Notes: generated by a model not told the origin, from the letters alone. A stretch of 64,000 nucleotides of DNA from Salegentibacter sp. 24 (GCF_004362395.1 NZ_SNWE01000007.1:119066-183065); one strand, 5' to 3'; positions 1-8,756 are shown, counted from the stretch's first letter. A program made the numbers and translations.

Positions 1-313
1 TTGAAGTGTTTTCAGGAGTAATCTCGTGCTGTTGAAATTCCATTCGGGTAAGGTTCGTTTCCCTGATGTTTTTAAGGAGGTTTCCTGAGAGGGCACCTAA
101 AACTGTCACCCCATACTGCGTTCCATTACTAAAAGACGTCCTGAATAATTCATTATAGATTCCCTTCATAGCGCTTTTAGCTGTTTCTTCACTACTAAAA
201 ACATCATCTCTTATAATTTTATAATCGGGAGCATCAACCTCCACAAAGTCTTCGCAGCCAATCAAAATGGATGCGATAAAAATGACAACTATCTGTTTTA
301 TTCTTTTTTTCAT
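1..313 (-). CDS. SusD/RagB-family outer-membrane lipoprotein, N-terminal part
   Basis: The reading frame opens at 313 (or two codons earlier at 319) and runs off the left edge, giving about 104 residues. It begins with a lipoprotein signal peptide: a Lys/Arg-rich start, a hydrophobic stretch and the lipobox ILIGC, so Cys20 is the likely acylated residue. What follows (EDFVEVDAP, then a segment ending SSEETAKSAMKGIYNELF) is the typical start of SusD proteins, where the first TPR-like helix follows a short loop. It lies 12-18 bp downstream of the susC-like gene on the same strand, the standard susCD arrangement. SusD is the surface lid that captures ligand for the SusC channel. Substrate cannot be told because the ligand-binding part lies outside the window. 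Confidence 0.85.
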   Translation of the reverse strand, partial: MKKRIKQIVVIFIASILIGCEDFVEVDAPDYKIIRDDVFSSEETAKSAMKGIYNELFRTSFSNGTQYGVTVLGALSGNLLKNIRETNLTRMEFQQHEITPENTS

Positions 314-330
314 GATCATAATTTTTATAA

Positions 331-3321
331 TTAAAAGTAAATCTGAAGACCGGCAGTTAGTGTACGCAGGTTTGCAAATGAAGTATTCGAATATGACAGT
401 TCAGGATCTAGACCTAAATAAGGAGAGATTGTAAGCAGGTTCTGGCCCGCAATAAAAATTTTTCCATCCCTTAATCTGAAAGATTGTAGAAGACTTTCTG
501 GTAAATTATATCCTATCGAAAGTGTTTTTAACCGTAAAAAAGAAGCATCCTGAATAGGTAAATTCGAATTTAGGACATTGTTATAAGCTTGGCTGAAGGA
601 TGGTAGCTGAGAAATTCGTTGGAAATCTTCGTTTGAATTTAAAGCGTCTAAAACTATATCCCGTTGATTACTAGGTCTACCGGCATTAAAAAAGGAAGCA
701 ATACCTTCCTGTTTTATATACTGCCATAAAAATTGGAGGGTAAAATTTTTAAAACTAAGGTTGTTATTTATTCCGCCATAATATTCTCTGGTTAAATCCT
801 GGATTACTACCCGGTCTTCATAATCAAAGCTTCCATCATCGTTAATATCCATAACCTTGTATAACCCCGTTTCTGGATCAATTCCTTCATATTGATACAA
901 TAGAGATATATTTACAGGATGGCCAATCCGATAAGTATTTGCGTAAGAAGATTGTTCAATTCCCGGATAACTTATTAATCTGTTTTTTGGGATACTAAAA
1001 TTCAATGAAGTCTGCCAGCGAAAATCATCTGTGTGGAAATTTAAAGAAGATAATTCCACTTCCCATCCACTATTCTCTACAGTTGCAGGAAGATTGGCCT
1101 GTACGGTATTGAATCCTGTTATAGCAGGTAAGGGATATCCTACCAATTGGTTTGAAGAACGGTTACGATACCAGCTTATCCCAAGGTTCAGTTTGTCCTT
1201 AGAAAAACCTAATTCTAGTGCGGCTTCCAGCTTTTTGTTGACTTCCCATGAAAATGAGGGGTTAGCCAAGGAAACTGGGTATAATCCTCCAGGGCCAGGA
1301 GTTGCTTCGTATGCATCCAGGTATCCGTAATCGCCAATTTGGTCATTTCCAGTAGTACCATAACTACCCCTTAACTTTCCAAATGAAAGAAATGACAGTG
1401 CATTTTCAATTAATTCTTCCTCAGTGAAAATCCAAGCGGCACCTATTGCGCCGAAATTCGAAAAACGATTTTCCGGACCAAAGCGCGAAGAGCCATCACG
1501 TCTGCCGGTGAAATTTATAAATACTTTTTTCTTCCAGTTAGTGCCGATCCGTGCAAAGACTGCTGCATACCTGTACTGGTTTGTTTGGCTTGAGGCATTT
1601 ATCACGCGCTCAGCTGCATCTAGATTTCCAATTAAGGATTCCGTTACATATCCAGCTCCTTGGAATCTCAGCTGGCTATTTGTATTATCCTGAAAGGTGG
1701 CACCTATTATGGCGTCTATGTTGAAATTACCGAAACTATCATTAAAGATTAACTGAGGTTCCAGAATCCAGGATCTTCTATGGGAATTTAAATGAAAGGA
1801 ATTGTTAGGTTCTCCTTCTGCTGGATTATATGATCTGCCCGGGCGTTTCATTAACTCCTGACTTTCAAAATATGTATAACCAGCATTTAATCGTACCAGT
1901 AAGTTATTTAACACCCGGTACGATAAACCAAGGTTTGACAATATATTACTGGTTTTTGTTCTGCCACGATTATAATAACCGGCTAGAGGATTTTCTAAAT
2001 CTGATACTGCCCATTCTTCCCAATTTAAACTACCATCTTCCGCAAAGATTTCAGGTGCATTTGGGGGCAGCAAAACAGTTGACGAACTTAAGCTATTGCT
2101 CCAGAAAAGGTCATTCATATCTACCCCGTAATTAGCAGAAAAATTAATTTTTAATTTGTCATCTTTAGAGGAATGGTTTAGGTTAAGATTTCCAGTTATT
2201 TTATTATAGCTATTTTCTCCTGGATAAACCGTACCCTGTGAAAAATATGAGCCACCTAACCTAAAGAAAGTTTTATCGCTCCCTCCTGAAAAAGAAAGAT
2301 TGGCATTAGTGGTTTCTGCATTTCCCCCAAAGAGAAAATCTTGCCAGTCTGTATATCGATCCTGATCCCAAACAAGTAGGTCATATGCATTATTCACTGT
2401 AGGCTCAACTCCATCATTTTCAAAAGCTCTTCTTCGAATTTGTAAATACTCTTCTGTATTTAATAAGTCCAATCGATTAGCCACTGTTGCTACCCCTGAA
2501 TATATACTGGCTTCTAAACCAGTTCCACTTTGTTTCCCATTTTTGGTAGTTATTAATACAACCCCGTTAGCTCCTCGAGATCCATAAATAGCGGTGGCAT
2601 CTGCATCTTTTAAAACTTCAATACTTTCAATATTTGAAACACTTAGGTTGTTGAGTGGATCAAAACCGGCATTACCTATCATGGAATTTGTTTCAACAGG
2701 GCTGGAATTAATAGGTACTCCATCAATAATATAAAGCGGAAAGTTTCCTTCATCCCGTAAACTGTTTATACCTCTAATTCTTATTGTGGAAGCTGTTCCG
2801 GGGACACTTCCACCGGGAGTAATTTCTACCCCGGCCATTCTACCTTGTAATGCTTGTAAAGGGCTTACTACAGGTTGAAATTCTATCTCCTCGGCCGTAA
2901 CCTTAGAAATATTTCCCGTGCTTTCTCTCTCTGTGGTATTATAATACCCGGCATTTATTTTAACTTCACCAAGTGCTGCAATATCTTCCTCCAGTTGGAT
3001 ATTGATTAATTCTCTTCCATCTATATCAATTTCCTGGGTTTTGAAACCTATGAAAGAGAACACCAAAGTCCCGTTTTCTGGAGCTACAATGGTATATTCC
3101 CCATCCAAATTGGTTACACTACCTAGTGAAGTACCTTTAACTGTAATTGTTACACCGGGAATAGAAATTCCCTTCTCATCTTTTACTATTCCCGAAATTT
3201 CATGCTGTTGTAAGAGAGGGGAAGAGATTATTGCTGCGTTTGCAGACTTTGACAGAAAGAATATTATCCCGCCAAGAATAATTAGCGCCACCCATTTAAG
3301 GCGCGAGTAATTATTTTTCAT
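331..3321 (-). CDS. SusC/RagA-family TonB-linked outer-membrane transporter
   Basis: This 996-residue protein has a signal peptide (about residues 1-30), then a carboxypeptidase-D-like regulatory domain (about 41-115: GIVKDEKGISIPGVTITVKGT to LEEDIAALGEV), a plug domain (about 135-260, with the SusC-typical IESIEVLKDADATAIYGSRG) and a C-terminal beta-barrel ending in the aromatic residues IYF expected of barrel proteins. Length is normal for the family. Together with the downstream SusD-like gene it forms an outer-membrane uptake complex energised by TonB. No glycosidase, sulfatase, peptidase or ECF sigma/anti-sigma pair is visible in the window, so the substrate is unknown. The start sits directly after a long non-coding block that may hold its leader. 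Confidence 0.93.
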   Translation of the reverse strand: MKNNYSRLKWVALIILGGIIFFLSKSANAAIISSPLLQQHEISGIVKDEKGISIPGVTITVKGTSLGSVTNLDGEYTIVAPENGTLVFSFIGFKTQEIDIDGRELINIQLEEDIAALGEVKINAGYYNTTERESTGNISKVTAEEIEFQPVVSPLQALQGRMAGVEITPGGSVPGTASTIRIRGINSLRDEGNFPLYIIDGVPINSSPVETNSMIGNAGFDPLNNLSVSNIESIEVLKDADATAIYGSRGANGVVLITTKNGKQSGTGLEASIYSGVATVANRLDLLNTEEYLQIRRRAFENDGVEPTVNNAYDLLVWDQDRYTDWQDFLFGGNAETTNANLSFSGGSDKTFFRLGGSYFSQGTVYPGENSYNKITGNLNLNHSSKDDKLKINFSANYGVDMNDLFWSNSLSSSTVLLPPNAPEIFAEDGSLNWEEWAVSDLENPLAGYYNRGRTKTSNILSNLGLSYRVLNNLLVRLNAGYTYFESQELMKRPGRSYNPAEGEPNNSFHLNSHRRSWILEPQLIFNDSFGNFNIDAIIGATFQDNTNSQLRFQGAGYVTESLIGNLDAAERVINASSQTNQYRYAAVFARIGTNWKKKVFINFTGRRDGSSRFGPENRFSNFGAIGAAWIFTEEELIENALSFLSFGKLRGSYGTTGNDQIGDYGYLDAYEATPGPGGLYPVSLANPSFSWEVNKKLEAALELGFSKDKLNLGISWYRNRSSNQLVGYPLPAITGFNTVQANLPATVENSGWEVELSSLNFHTDDFRWQTSLNFSIPKNRLISYPGIEQSSYANTYRIGHPVNISLLYQYEGIDPETGLYKVMDINDDGSFDYEDRVVIQDLTREYYGGINNNLSFKNFTLQFLWQYIKQEGIASFFNAGRPSNQRDIVLDALNSNEDFQRISQLPSFSQAYNNVLNSNLPIQDASFLRLKTLSIGYNLPESLLQSFRLRDGKIFIAGQNLLTISPYLGLDPELSYSNTSFANLRTLTAGLQIYF

Positions 3322-4405
3322 AATTTTACGTGTGATTTAAATGAAACTTTGTTTTATTTAAGCCTAGGCCTTCCCCACCAGACGGCAATCTTAGGGGAAG
3401 GTCCTCTGCTTAAGGCTAATTTGCTCTTATTTTCATAAACAATTTTTTTTTATTCTAAACCGGTGCCCAAATACCGGTTTCACTAAAACCTATTAACCAA
3501 TACTATTTGCCCAAGGCTCCAGTGGAGCCCCGCCCAAAAGCCGTTGAAAAATATAGGGCTTACAACGGCAACCCACGGGATTGTTTAAGAGATTTTTCCT
3601 GCTCCCGCAAGCGAGGAATTAGTGAATACAGCTGCGATATTGAACCGTTGGCCGCTTTGGCCTGAAATAAATTATAGTGTATATTAGTTTATAAAGTATC
3701 AAAAACCGGCCCTGCTCACCTAAGAATGCAAATTTTAGATTTGCACGAATAGGTAAAACCTATTACATTTATAGCATTGCGAATAACCATATAATGTAGT
3801 GGTCTTATCCCATGTGCAACGCCTATGTAGTTTGCACAGGTAGCGGACCGGTATAACCGGGCAAAAGGCAGAGCTTTTTGCTACCGGTTACGCCCTCATT
3901 ATTCTGGGGCGCATTTAATGTTTTTTGATATCAATTGTAGGGATAGGGGCTGTGGTTTACTGCTTTGAAGCGAGTGAGAGAACTTTACCATTAATGAATG
4001 GTATGTACGCCTTAAGATATTTATTTTTCTCGTTTTCATAGTCGTAGATTATGTAAACGATGTGTTTAAAAGAAGCACGAAGGGATTCATGATTGGTAAG
4101 AATACCAATAGGACGAACTCCAATGCTCTGGTAGTGGCACCGCTAAGAGCCGCCACGATTAAATCATGGTTCCACAGAGGCTAACATGGAGAACGCCTTA
4201 TTGGATTTATTACGAAAATACGATAAAATCCAATATTAGGCGACTCCACGATCAGCTCACATGGAAATTTAGCGGTTTTCTACTGTGACTGACATCGTTT
4301 TGAGAGAATTTAATTCACTCTCTTAATTATCGCTAATACTATTGGGATCAAATATACAAAAACTTTTTAAATAACCCACTATAGTGGAGTAAAAAAAATT
4401 AATTG
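3322..4405. other. 1.1-kb non-coding block rich in inverted repeats
   Basis: No convincing protein gene is seen on either strand. The block contains many perfect stems: CCTTCCCC/GGGGAAGG (3369-3401), AAACCGGT/ACCGGTTT (3457-3480), GGCTCC/GGAGCC (3515-3529), GCCGTTG/CAACGGC (3540-3569), GCAAAT/ATTTGC (3727-3743), AACCGG-CAAAA paired with TTTTG-CTACCGGTT (about 3854-3889), ATTGGTA/TACCAAT (4093-4110) and a long imperfect hairpin from about 4189 to 4249 whose arms share GGAG, CGCCT and TTGGATTT. This is far more pairing than chance AT-rich spacer. It could be one or more structured RNAs, a susC leader, or an origin or transfer region of a lost element. It lacks the marks of tmRNA or RNase P RNA that I know. 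Confidence 0.5.
4376..4387. promoter_or_regulatory. 12-bp perfect palindrome, candidate operator of the XRE gene
   Basis: CCACTATAGTGG is a perfect palindrome ending 18 bp before the ATG of the XRE-type regulator. Palindromes at this place are the usual autoregulatory operator of toxin-antitoxin regulators. The role is inferred from position and symmetry only. Confidence 0.45.
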
Positions 4406-4765
4406 ATGGTAGAGGAACTTAAGGTTATAACAATGGCAGAATTTGACTATCACTTAATGCTCCACATAAAAAAATTGAGGGAAGGAAGGTTTAGCCAAGA
4501 GGAACTAAGTAAAAAGATGGGGCTAAATAAAAGCTTTGTAGGTAATGTCGAATCTCTACTACAACCTCAAAAATATGGTACAAGGCATATTTCTCTTTTA
4601 GCTAAGGCTTTCGGATACAATAGTATTGATAAGCTTTTAAACTTTTCTACACCAAAATACGACAAAGTTCATATTACTATACGGGTTACATCTAAAATGA
4701 ATAGTGTGGGTTTACCATCCAGAGGAAAAGTAGTTGAGGTCAAGAAGGTTGAACCGGTTGAATAG
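4406..4765 (+). CDS. XRE-family helix-turn-helix protein
   Basis: About 119 residues. A helix-turn-helix of the lambda-repressor/Cro type occupies about residues 12-65: LREGRFSQEELSKKMGLNKS is the first half, followed by FVGNVESL and a second helix pair (RHISLLAKAFGYNSIDKLL). The C-terminal 40 residues are polar with a VVEVKKVEPVE tail. I chose the ATG at 4406 over an adjacent TTG at 4403; an ATG at 4433 (MAEFDYHL) is equally plausible. A palindrome just upstream suggests autoregulation. It precedes a small basic protein and a zeta-like kinase on the same strand, so it is probably the regulator of that module. The gap of about 150 bp to the next gene allows a separate promoter. Confidence 0.7.
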   Translation: MVEELKVITMAEFDYHLMLHIKKLREGRFSQEELSKKMGLNKSFVGNVESLLQPQKYGTRHISLLAKAFGYNSIDKLLNFSTPKYDKVHITIRVTSKMNSVGLPSRGKVVEVKKVEPVE

Positions 4766-4918
4766 TATAATATATTCGATAATACCTTTATTCTTCGAAG
4801 CATTTGAAAGTAAACCCAATGCCAATAATAATGATCCAGAATGCTTAGCTTACAACAGTAATTTGTTTGCATAAATCCTCGAAAAATTGTAAGTTTATAA
4901 CTTAGTTTCTTAGTGCAA

Positions 4919-5206
4919 ATGGAAAATAATAGAAAATATAAATTAAGAAAGGCAGCTTTAAAGCCTGGCGTAAAAAATAGGAGGTTTAAAGTGTTGGAAG
5001 ATGATAGAGATCTTTCCTTTATAGGAGCGATTGCTGCTAGTGCTACAAATGAGGCTTATCATAAGGCTATAGCGATTTCAGAGAGTATTATCGAAGTAGA
5101 AGATGGTAAAGTAATTCGCAAACAAAAGGATGGAAGTTTTGAAGTTATTCAAACCTTAGCACCTCGAAAGTCAGTACAAAAAGGAAAAACAATTACCATA
5201 CCTTAA
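4919..5206 (+). CDS. Uncharacterised 95-residue protein, candidate antitoxin of the zeta-like kinase
   Basis: No family is recognised. The protein has a very basic N-terminus (ENNRKYKLRKAALKPGVKNRR), a central helix-prone acidic/alanine segment (FIGAIAASATNEAYHKAIAISESI) and a C-terminal part (EVEDGKVIRKQKDGSFEVI) that resembles the short beta segments of antitoxins that read a small peptide into a toxin. The stop is 7 bp before the ATG of the zeta-like kinase, so the two are translationally linked, the usual position of an antitoxin. It is unlike the classical epsilon antitoxin in sequence as far as I can judge. Start is ATG 4919; a GTG at 4913 is possible. Antitoxin function is an inference from position. 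Confidence 0.6.
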   Translation: MENNRKYKLRKAALKPGVKNRRFKVLEDDRDLSFIGAIAASATNEAYHKAIAISESIIEVEDGKVIRKQKDGSFEVIQTLAPRKSVQKGKTITIP

Positions 5207-5212
5207 TTTATT

Positions 5213-5941
5213 ATGGCCAGCAAAAGATTGCGAATGTTTGCAGGTCCTAATGGCTCCGGAAAAAGTACCATTTTTAATAAAATACGTTCGCAATTTAGTC
5301 TGGGTATTTATCTTAATGCCGATGAGATTGAGAATCTTCTGCGCAACCGGAACCAGTTGTCCTTAAAGGCATTTAACCTTAGTGAATCCCACGGAATAAA
5401 ATTTAATAAATTTCTTCAAAATCATTCTCTTTTCCAAAAAGCTTCTTCCCAAGGTTATAGCATAGACCTTAATTGCCAAAATGGTATAATATCTAACCCT
5501 AATAATGCCACGCATTCGTATGAGGCTTCAATTCTTACGGATTTTTTAAGAACCGAATTAATTCAGGCTGGTCAAAAAATTACATTTGAAACGGTAATGT
5601 CACATCCTTCTAAAATAGAAACACTAAAGAAAGCCAAGAAATTAGGTTATAAGAACTACTTATATTTTATATGTACAGAGAATGTAGAAATTAATAAAGC
5701 GAGGGTTGAAGAGCGTGTGAAGAGCGGTGGTCATAATGTGCCTCCCGAGAAAACAGAACAACGATATTACAGAAGTCTTGAACTACTGCCGAAAGCAATA
5801 GAAAATTCTTACCGGTCATTTATTTTTGATAATAGTGAAAATACCTCGAAATTAATACTCGATGTTTATCAGGGCAAAAAAGTTACTTTTCAAACTGAAG
5901 AAGTACCGCTTTGGGTAGATAAGTATTTTTTGAATTTATAA
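5213..5941 (+). CDS. Zeta-toxin-family P-loop kinase
   Basis: This 242-residue protein has a Walker A motif AGPNGSGKST at residues 10-19, followed by NADEIE (36-41), the position of the acidic base in zeta kinases. A second conserved block, FETVMSHPSKIETLKKAKKLGY (about 124-145), and RVEERVKSGGHNVPPEKTEQRY (about 164-185), with the GGHxVP signature, place it in the predicted ABC-type/zeta-toxin group found in many Bacteroidetes. Zeta toxins phosphorylate UDP-N-acetylglucosamine and block cell-wall synthesis; whether this branch uses the same substrate is not known to me. The protein is full length with no lesions. It is the last member of the XRE / 95-residue protein / kinase set. Confidence 0.85.
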   Translation: MASKRLRMFAGPNGSGKSTIFNKIRSQFSLGIYLNADEIENLLRNRNQLSLKAFNLSESHGIKFNKFLQNHSLFQKASSQGYSIDLNCQNGIISNPNNATHSYEASILTDFLRTELIQAGQKITFETVMSHPSKIETLKKAKKLGYKNYLYFICTENVEINKARVEERVKSGGHNVPPEKTEQRYYRSLELLPKAIENSYRSFIFDNSENTSKLILDVYQGKKVTFQTEEVPLWVDKYFLNL

Positions 5942-5970
5942 ATATAAGTTACTTAAATTTATTCAGGATT

Positions 5971-6120
5971 ATGTATACCCCTAGAATATTTAATAGTTAC
6001 TTAGGTTTGAATTTGCCGTGTTTTAATGTTTTTGAAGGTAACCAAAATGTAGATTGTAATAAATTGGCGAAATTAATTAACAAACATAATTTGGAAGGCT
6101 TCTTTGCGGCTCTTGAATAA
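5971..6120 (+). CDS. Possible 49-residue small protein downstream of zeta-like kinase
   Basis: An ATG 29 bp after the kinase stop opens a 49-codon frame (MYTPRIFNSYLGLNLPCFNV to the end LEGFFAALE). The tail KLAKLINKHNLEGFFAALE looks like a genuine amphipathic helix rather than random AT-rich translation. It has two cysteines and no signal peptide. It could be a fourth member of the module or a remnant. No family is recognised. Confidence 0.35.
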   Translation: MYTPRIFNSYLGLNLPCFNVFEGNQNVDCNKLAKLINKHNLEGFFAALE

Positions 6121-6263
6121 TCTAAAACGAAAAATAAATCTTCATCCACCTTACATCTTTATTATGTCATTATTCAATAGGTTTAATTTTCCAGCGGGAA
6201 TAGGAGCGCGGATTGTACTGTAAATACGAATTTTTTCATTAAACTCATAAAAACTTAAAATCC

Positions 6264-6271
6264 TATCTTTG
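6264..6271 (+). promoter_or_regulatory. Bacteroidetes -7 promoter element before the PspC gene
   Basis: TATCTTTG matches the Bacteroidetes -7 consensus TAnnTTTG. It ends only 5 bp before the ATG at 6277, so a transcript from it would be leaderless or nearly so. No clear -33 TTG is seen at the usual distance. Confidence 0.5.
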
Positions 6272-6276
6272 TACTA

Positions 6277-6507
6277 ATGCAGAAGATGGTCCACAATATT
6301 CGTTATTTTTTTGAAAGACACGGCTTCTATGTGTCTTCGCGCATGGCCGACAAATTGGGGATGCGTGCTAAGAGTGTGCGCTTATTCTTTATCTATGCTT
6401 CGTTTTTTACTTTGGGATCCTGGTTTATAGTTTATTTAGTTCTGGCTTTTTGGCTAAAACTTAAGGATTTGGTCTATACTAAAAGAACTTCGGTTTTTGA
6501 CCTTTAA
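6277..6507 (+). CDS. PspC-domain small membrane protein
   Basis: A 76-residue protein of the PspC family. Residues 5-35 carry the typical amphipathic start (NIRYFFERHGFYVSSRMADKLG), then MRAKSVRLFFIYASFFTLGSWF leads into one strongly hydrophobic membrane segment (about 35-65, ending VLAFWLKLKDL). In Bacteroidetes these short proteins are a single PspC domain; the E. coli homologue is a membrane sensor of the phage-shock response. It stands alone between the toxin module and the AGCS gene on the same strand. An internal ATG at 6286 is another possible start. The stress role is by family only. Confidence 0.75.
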   Translation: MQKMVHNIRYFFERHGFYVSSRMADKLGMRAKSVRLFFIYASFFTLGSWFIVYLVLAFWLKLKDLVYTKRTSVFDL

Positions 6508-6677
6508 ACCGCTTTAAGATGCATTTTTTGCAATTTTAAACCTGATTTGAAGGGTTTATTCAATTTTTATTTAACAGTATCTTTACATTTTAACTTGTAA
6601 AAATTTGATAAAGCCTATTTTTTTAGCATCTTGCTTCGCGGAAATATTCATTCTAAACTTAACAACCAATATTCTAT

Positions 6678-8756
6678 ATGAGAAAGTATCTGCTTTCAAT
6701 GTTCTTTTTGTTTTCAATTTTCACAATTAATGCACAAGAACTTGATGTACAGGCCAAAGTTGGCAACCCTTCAAGAATTATTAATAATGGTTTTGTAGAC
6801 CTTGAAGTAACAGGAGGAGAACCCCCATATATTTATCAATGGTCAAATCCTGAAACGTCTTTAGAATCTTCCCGGGCCGAAAACCTAACGGAAGGGGTTC
6901 CTTACAAAGTTGTAGTAACCGATAGCCAGGGCAATTCGGTGACAAAAAGTTTTCAGATAGAGGCGGAAGCTATCACCGAGCATTTTAACGGAACTTTTGT
7001 ACCAATCGTTGAAGCAATGACGTCGGTGCTGTTTTGGGATCCGTTTTCTGCAATCGGAATTTACGATCCTAAGGTATATGCTGAACAAAGAAATGTACCA
7101 ACCCCGGATTGGAGTGCAGACGCACAGGATGTATATACTTTAAAAGAATGGAGGGTAGAACAGGGCGCTCATGTCGAAGAAGGTGATCTTATTGCTATTG
7201 TGAGTTCACAAAATAATGGGGACTTAAATGTATATGCCAACGCTACCGGAACAGTTGATTACCTTGCAGAGGAAGGAGAAACGATCTGGGATTACCAAAG
7301 CAGTTCTGACCTTATTGAAACCAATGCCCATATGCTGGCTCAAATACAATTTGACGAGCCAGAGATCCTGACCAATCCTAACGGGACACCCGTTACTCAC
7401 GATATTCCATTTATTGTAGTGTGGTTAATTTTTGGAGCTGCATTTTTTACCGTAAAAATGGGCTTTATCAACTTTAAAGGATTTAAACACTCGATAGATC
7501 TGGCACGTGGAAAATACGATGAGCCGAATGCTCCAGGAAGTATTACACACTTCCAGGCCTTGGCAACCGCAGTTTCTGCAACAGTAGGACTTGGTAACAT
7601 CGCAGGGGTGGCCGTTGCAATATCCCTTGGGGGTGCAGGAGCGACTTTTTGGATGGTAATTGCCGGTCTGCTCGGGATGGCTTCAAAGTTTGTGGAGTGT
7701 ACCTTGGGTGTAAAATATCGTTTTATCAATTCTGAAGGAAGAATCTTTGGTGGACCTATGAATTACTTACGTTACGGACTGGAAAAAAGAAATATGCGTG
7801 GTTTAGGGAAATTCCTTGCTGCATTTTTCGCGGTTCTTGGGATCGGAGCTTCTTTTGGAGGTGGAAATATGTTCCAGGCCAACCAGTCATTTGAAATCCT
7901 TTCGGGTCAGTTTTCTTTCTTAGTAGGAAATGGATTTTGGTTCGGAATTGCCATAGCTATTCTTGTAGGAGTTGTGATTATCGGAGGTATTCAAAGTATC
8001 GCTAAAGTAACAGGTAAAGTAGTGCCTATTATGGCAGTGGTGTATGTACTTGGAGCTTTAACGGTAATCTTTATAAATATAGAAAACATAGGTCCGGCAT
8101 TTGCTGCGATCTATAATGGTGCTTTTAATGCCACGGCACTTAAAGGTGGAGTAATAGGTGTGCTTATCGTTGGTTTCCAACGTGCAGCATTCTCTAACGA
8201 GGCAGGTGTTGGATCTGCGGCTATCGCCCACTCGGCAGCAAAAACAAACCATCCGCCATCGGAAGGTTTTGTAGCTTTATTAGAGCCTTTTATAGATACC
8301 GTTGTGGTATGTACCTTAACTGCTTTGGTATTGATATTTACCGGTATGCACGAGGTGCAGGGAGTAGGTGGAGTACAGTTAACCTCAGATGCTTTTGCAA
8401 GTGTGGTTTCCTGGTTCCCATATGTATTGGCACTAGCAGTTTTCTTGTTCGCATTTTCAACCATGATCTCCTGGTCATACTACGGAATGCGTTCGTGGAC
8501 CTATTTATTCGGAAAGAGTAAAAAGACAGAACTGGCATATAAAATATTATTCCTGATATTCGTTGTGGTAGGAGCTTCGATTAGTTTAGGAGCCGTATTA
8601 GATTTCTCTGATATGATGATCTTAGCGATGTCTTTCCCTAACATTATTGGTTTATATATAATGTCTAGTGAGGTTAGAAGAGATCTAAACGAATATTCGA
8701 GAAAATTAAAGGCCGGGGAATTGTTTAAGAAACCATCCGGGGCTAAAGCCAGCTAA
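6678..8756 (+). CDS. AGCS-family sodium:alanine symporter with exported N-terminal extension
   Basis: 692 residues against about 450-500 for ordinary family members. The C-terminal part (about 243-680) is the AGCS core, with the signature TAVSATVGLGNIAGVAVAIS (297-316) and repeated hydrophobic helices. Ahead of it are a signal peptide (1-19, cleaved near INAQ), an SprB-repeat-like domain (about 44-95, EVTGGEPPYIYQWSN to VVVTDSQGN) and a segment like a biotinyl/lipoyl 'hammerhead' fold (about 150-225, EQGAHVEEGDLIAIVSS then NATGTVDYLAEEGETIW) that lacks an obvious modifiable lysine in the usual DKA/MKM setting. The extension should sit in the periplasm. The core couples sodium entry to uptake of alanine or glycine; the job of the extension is unknown. 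A strong terminator follows, so it is monocistronic. Confidence 0.88.
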   Translation: MRKYLLSMFFLFSIFTINAQELDVQAKVGNPSRIINNGFVDLEVTGGEPPYIYQWSNPETSLESSRAENLTEGVPYKVVVTDSQGNSVTKSFQIEAEAITEHFNGTFVPIVEAMTSVLFWDPFSAIGIYDPKVYAEQRNVPTPDWSADAQDVYTLKEWRVEQGAHVEEGDLIAIVSSQNNGDLNVYANATGTVDYLAEEGETIWDYQSSSDLIETNAHMLAQIQFDEPEILTNPNGTPVTHDIPFIVVWLIFGAAFFTVKMGFINFKGFKHSIDLARGKYDEPNAPGSITHFQALATAVSATVGLGNIAGVAVAISLGGAGATFWMVIAGLLGMASKFVECTLGVKYRFINSEGRIFGGPMNYLRYGLEKRNMRGLGKFLAAFFAVLGIGASFGGGNMFQANQSFEILSGQFSFLVGNGFWFGIAIAILVGVVIIGGIQSIAKVTGKVVPIMAVVYVLGALTVIFINIENIGPAFAAIYNGAFNATALKGGVIGVLIVGFQRAAFSNEAGVGSAAIAHSAAKTNHPPSEGFVALLEPFIDTVVVCTLTALVLIFTGMHEVQGVGGVQLTSDAFASVVSWFPYVLALAVFLFAFSTMISWSYYGMRSWTYLFGKSKKTELAYKILFLIFVVVGASISLGAVLDFSDMMILAMSFPNIIGLYIMSSEVRRDLNEYSRKLKAGELFKKPSGAKAS

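Noticed and set aside
3322..4405. tmRNA, RNase P RNA or 6S RNA
   Set aside because: I see no tag-peptide frame, no tRNA-like end and no P4-type conserved core. The stems do not form a fold that I recognise.
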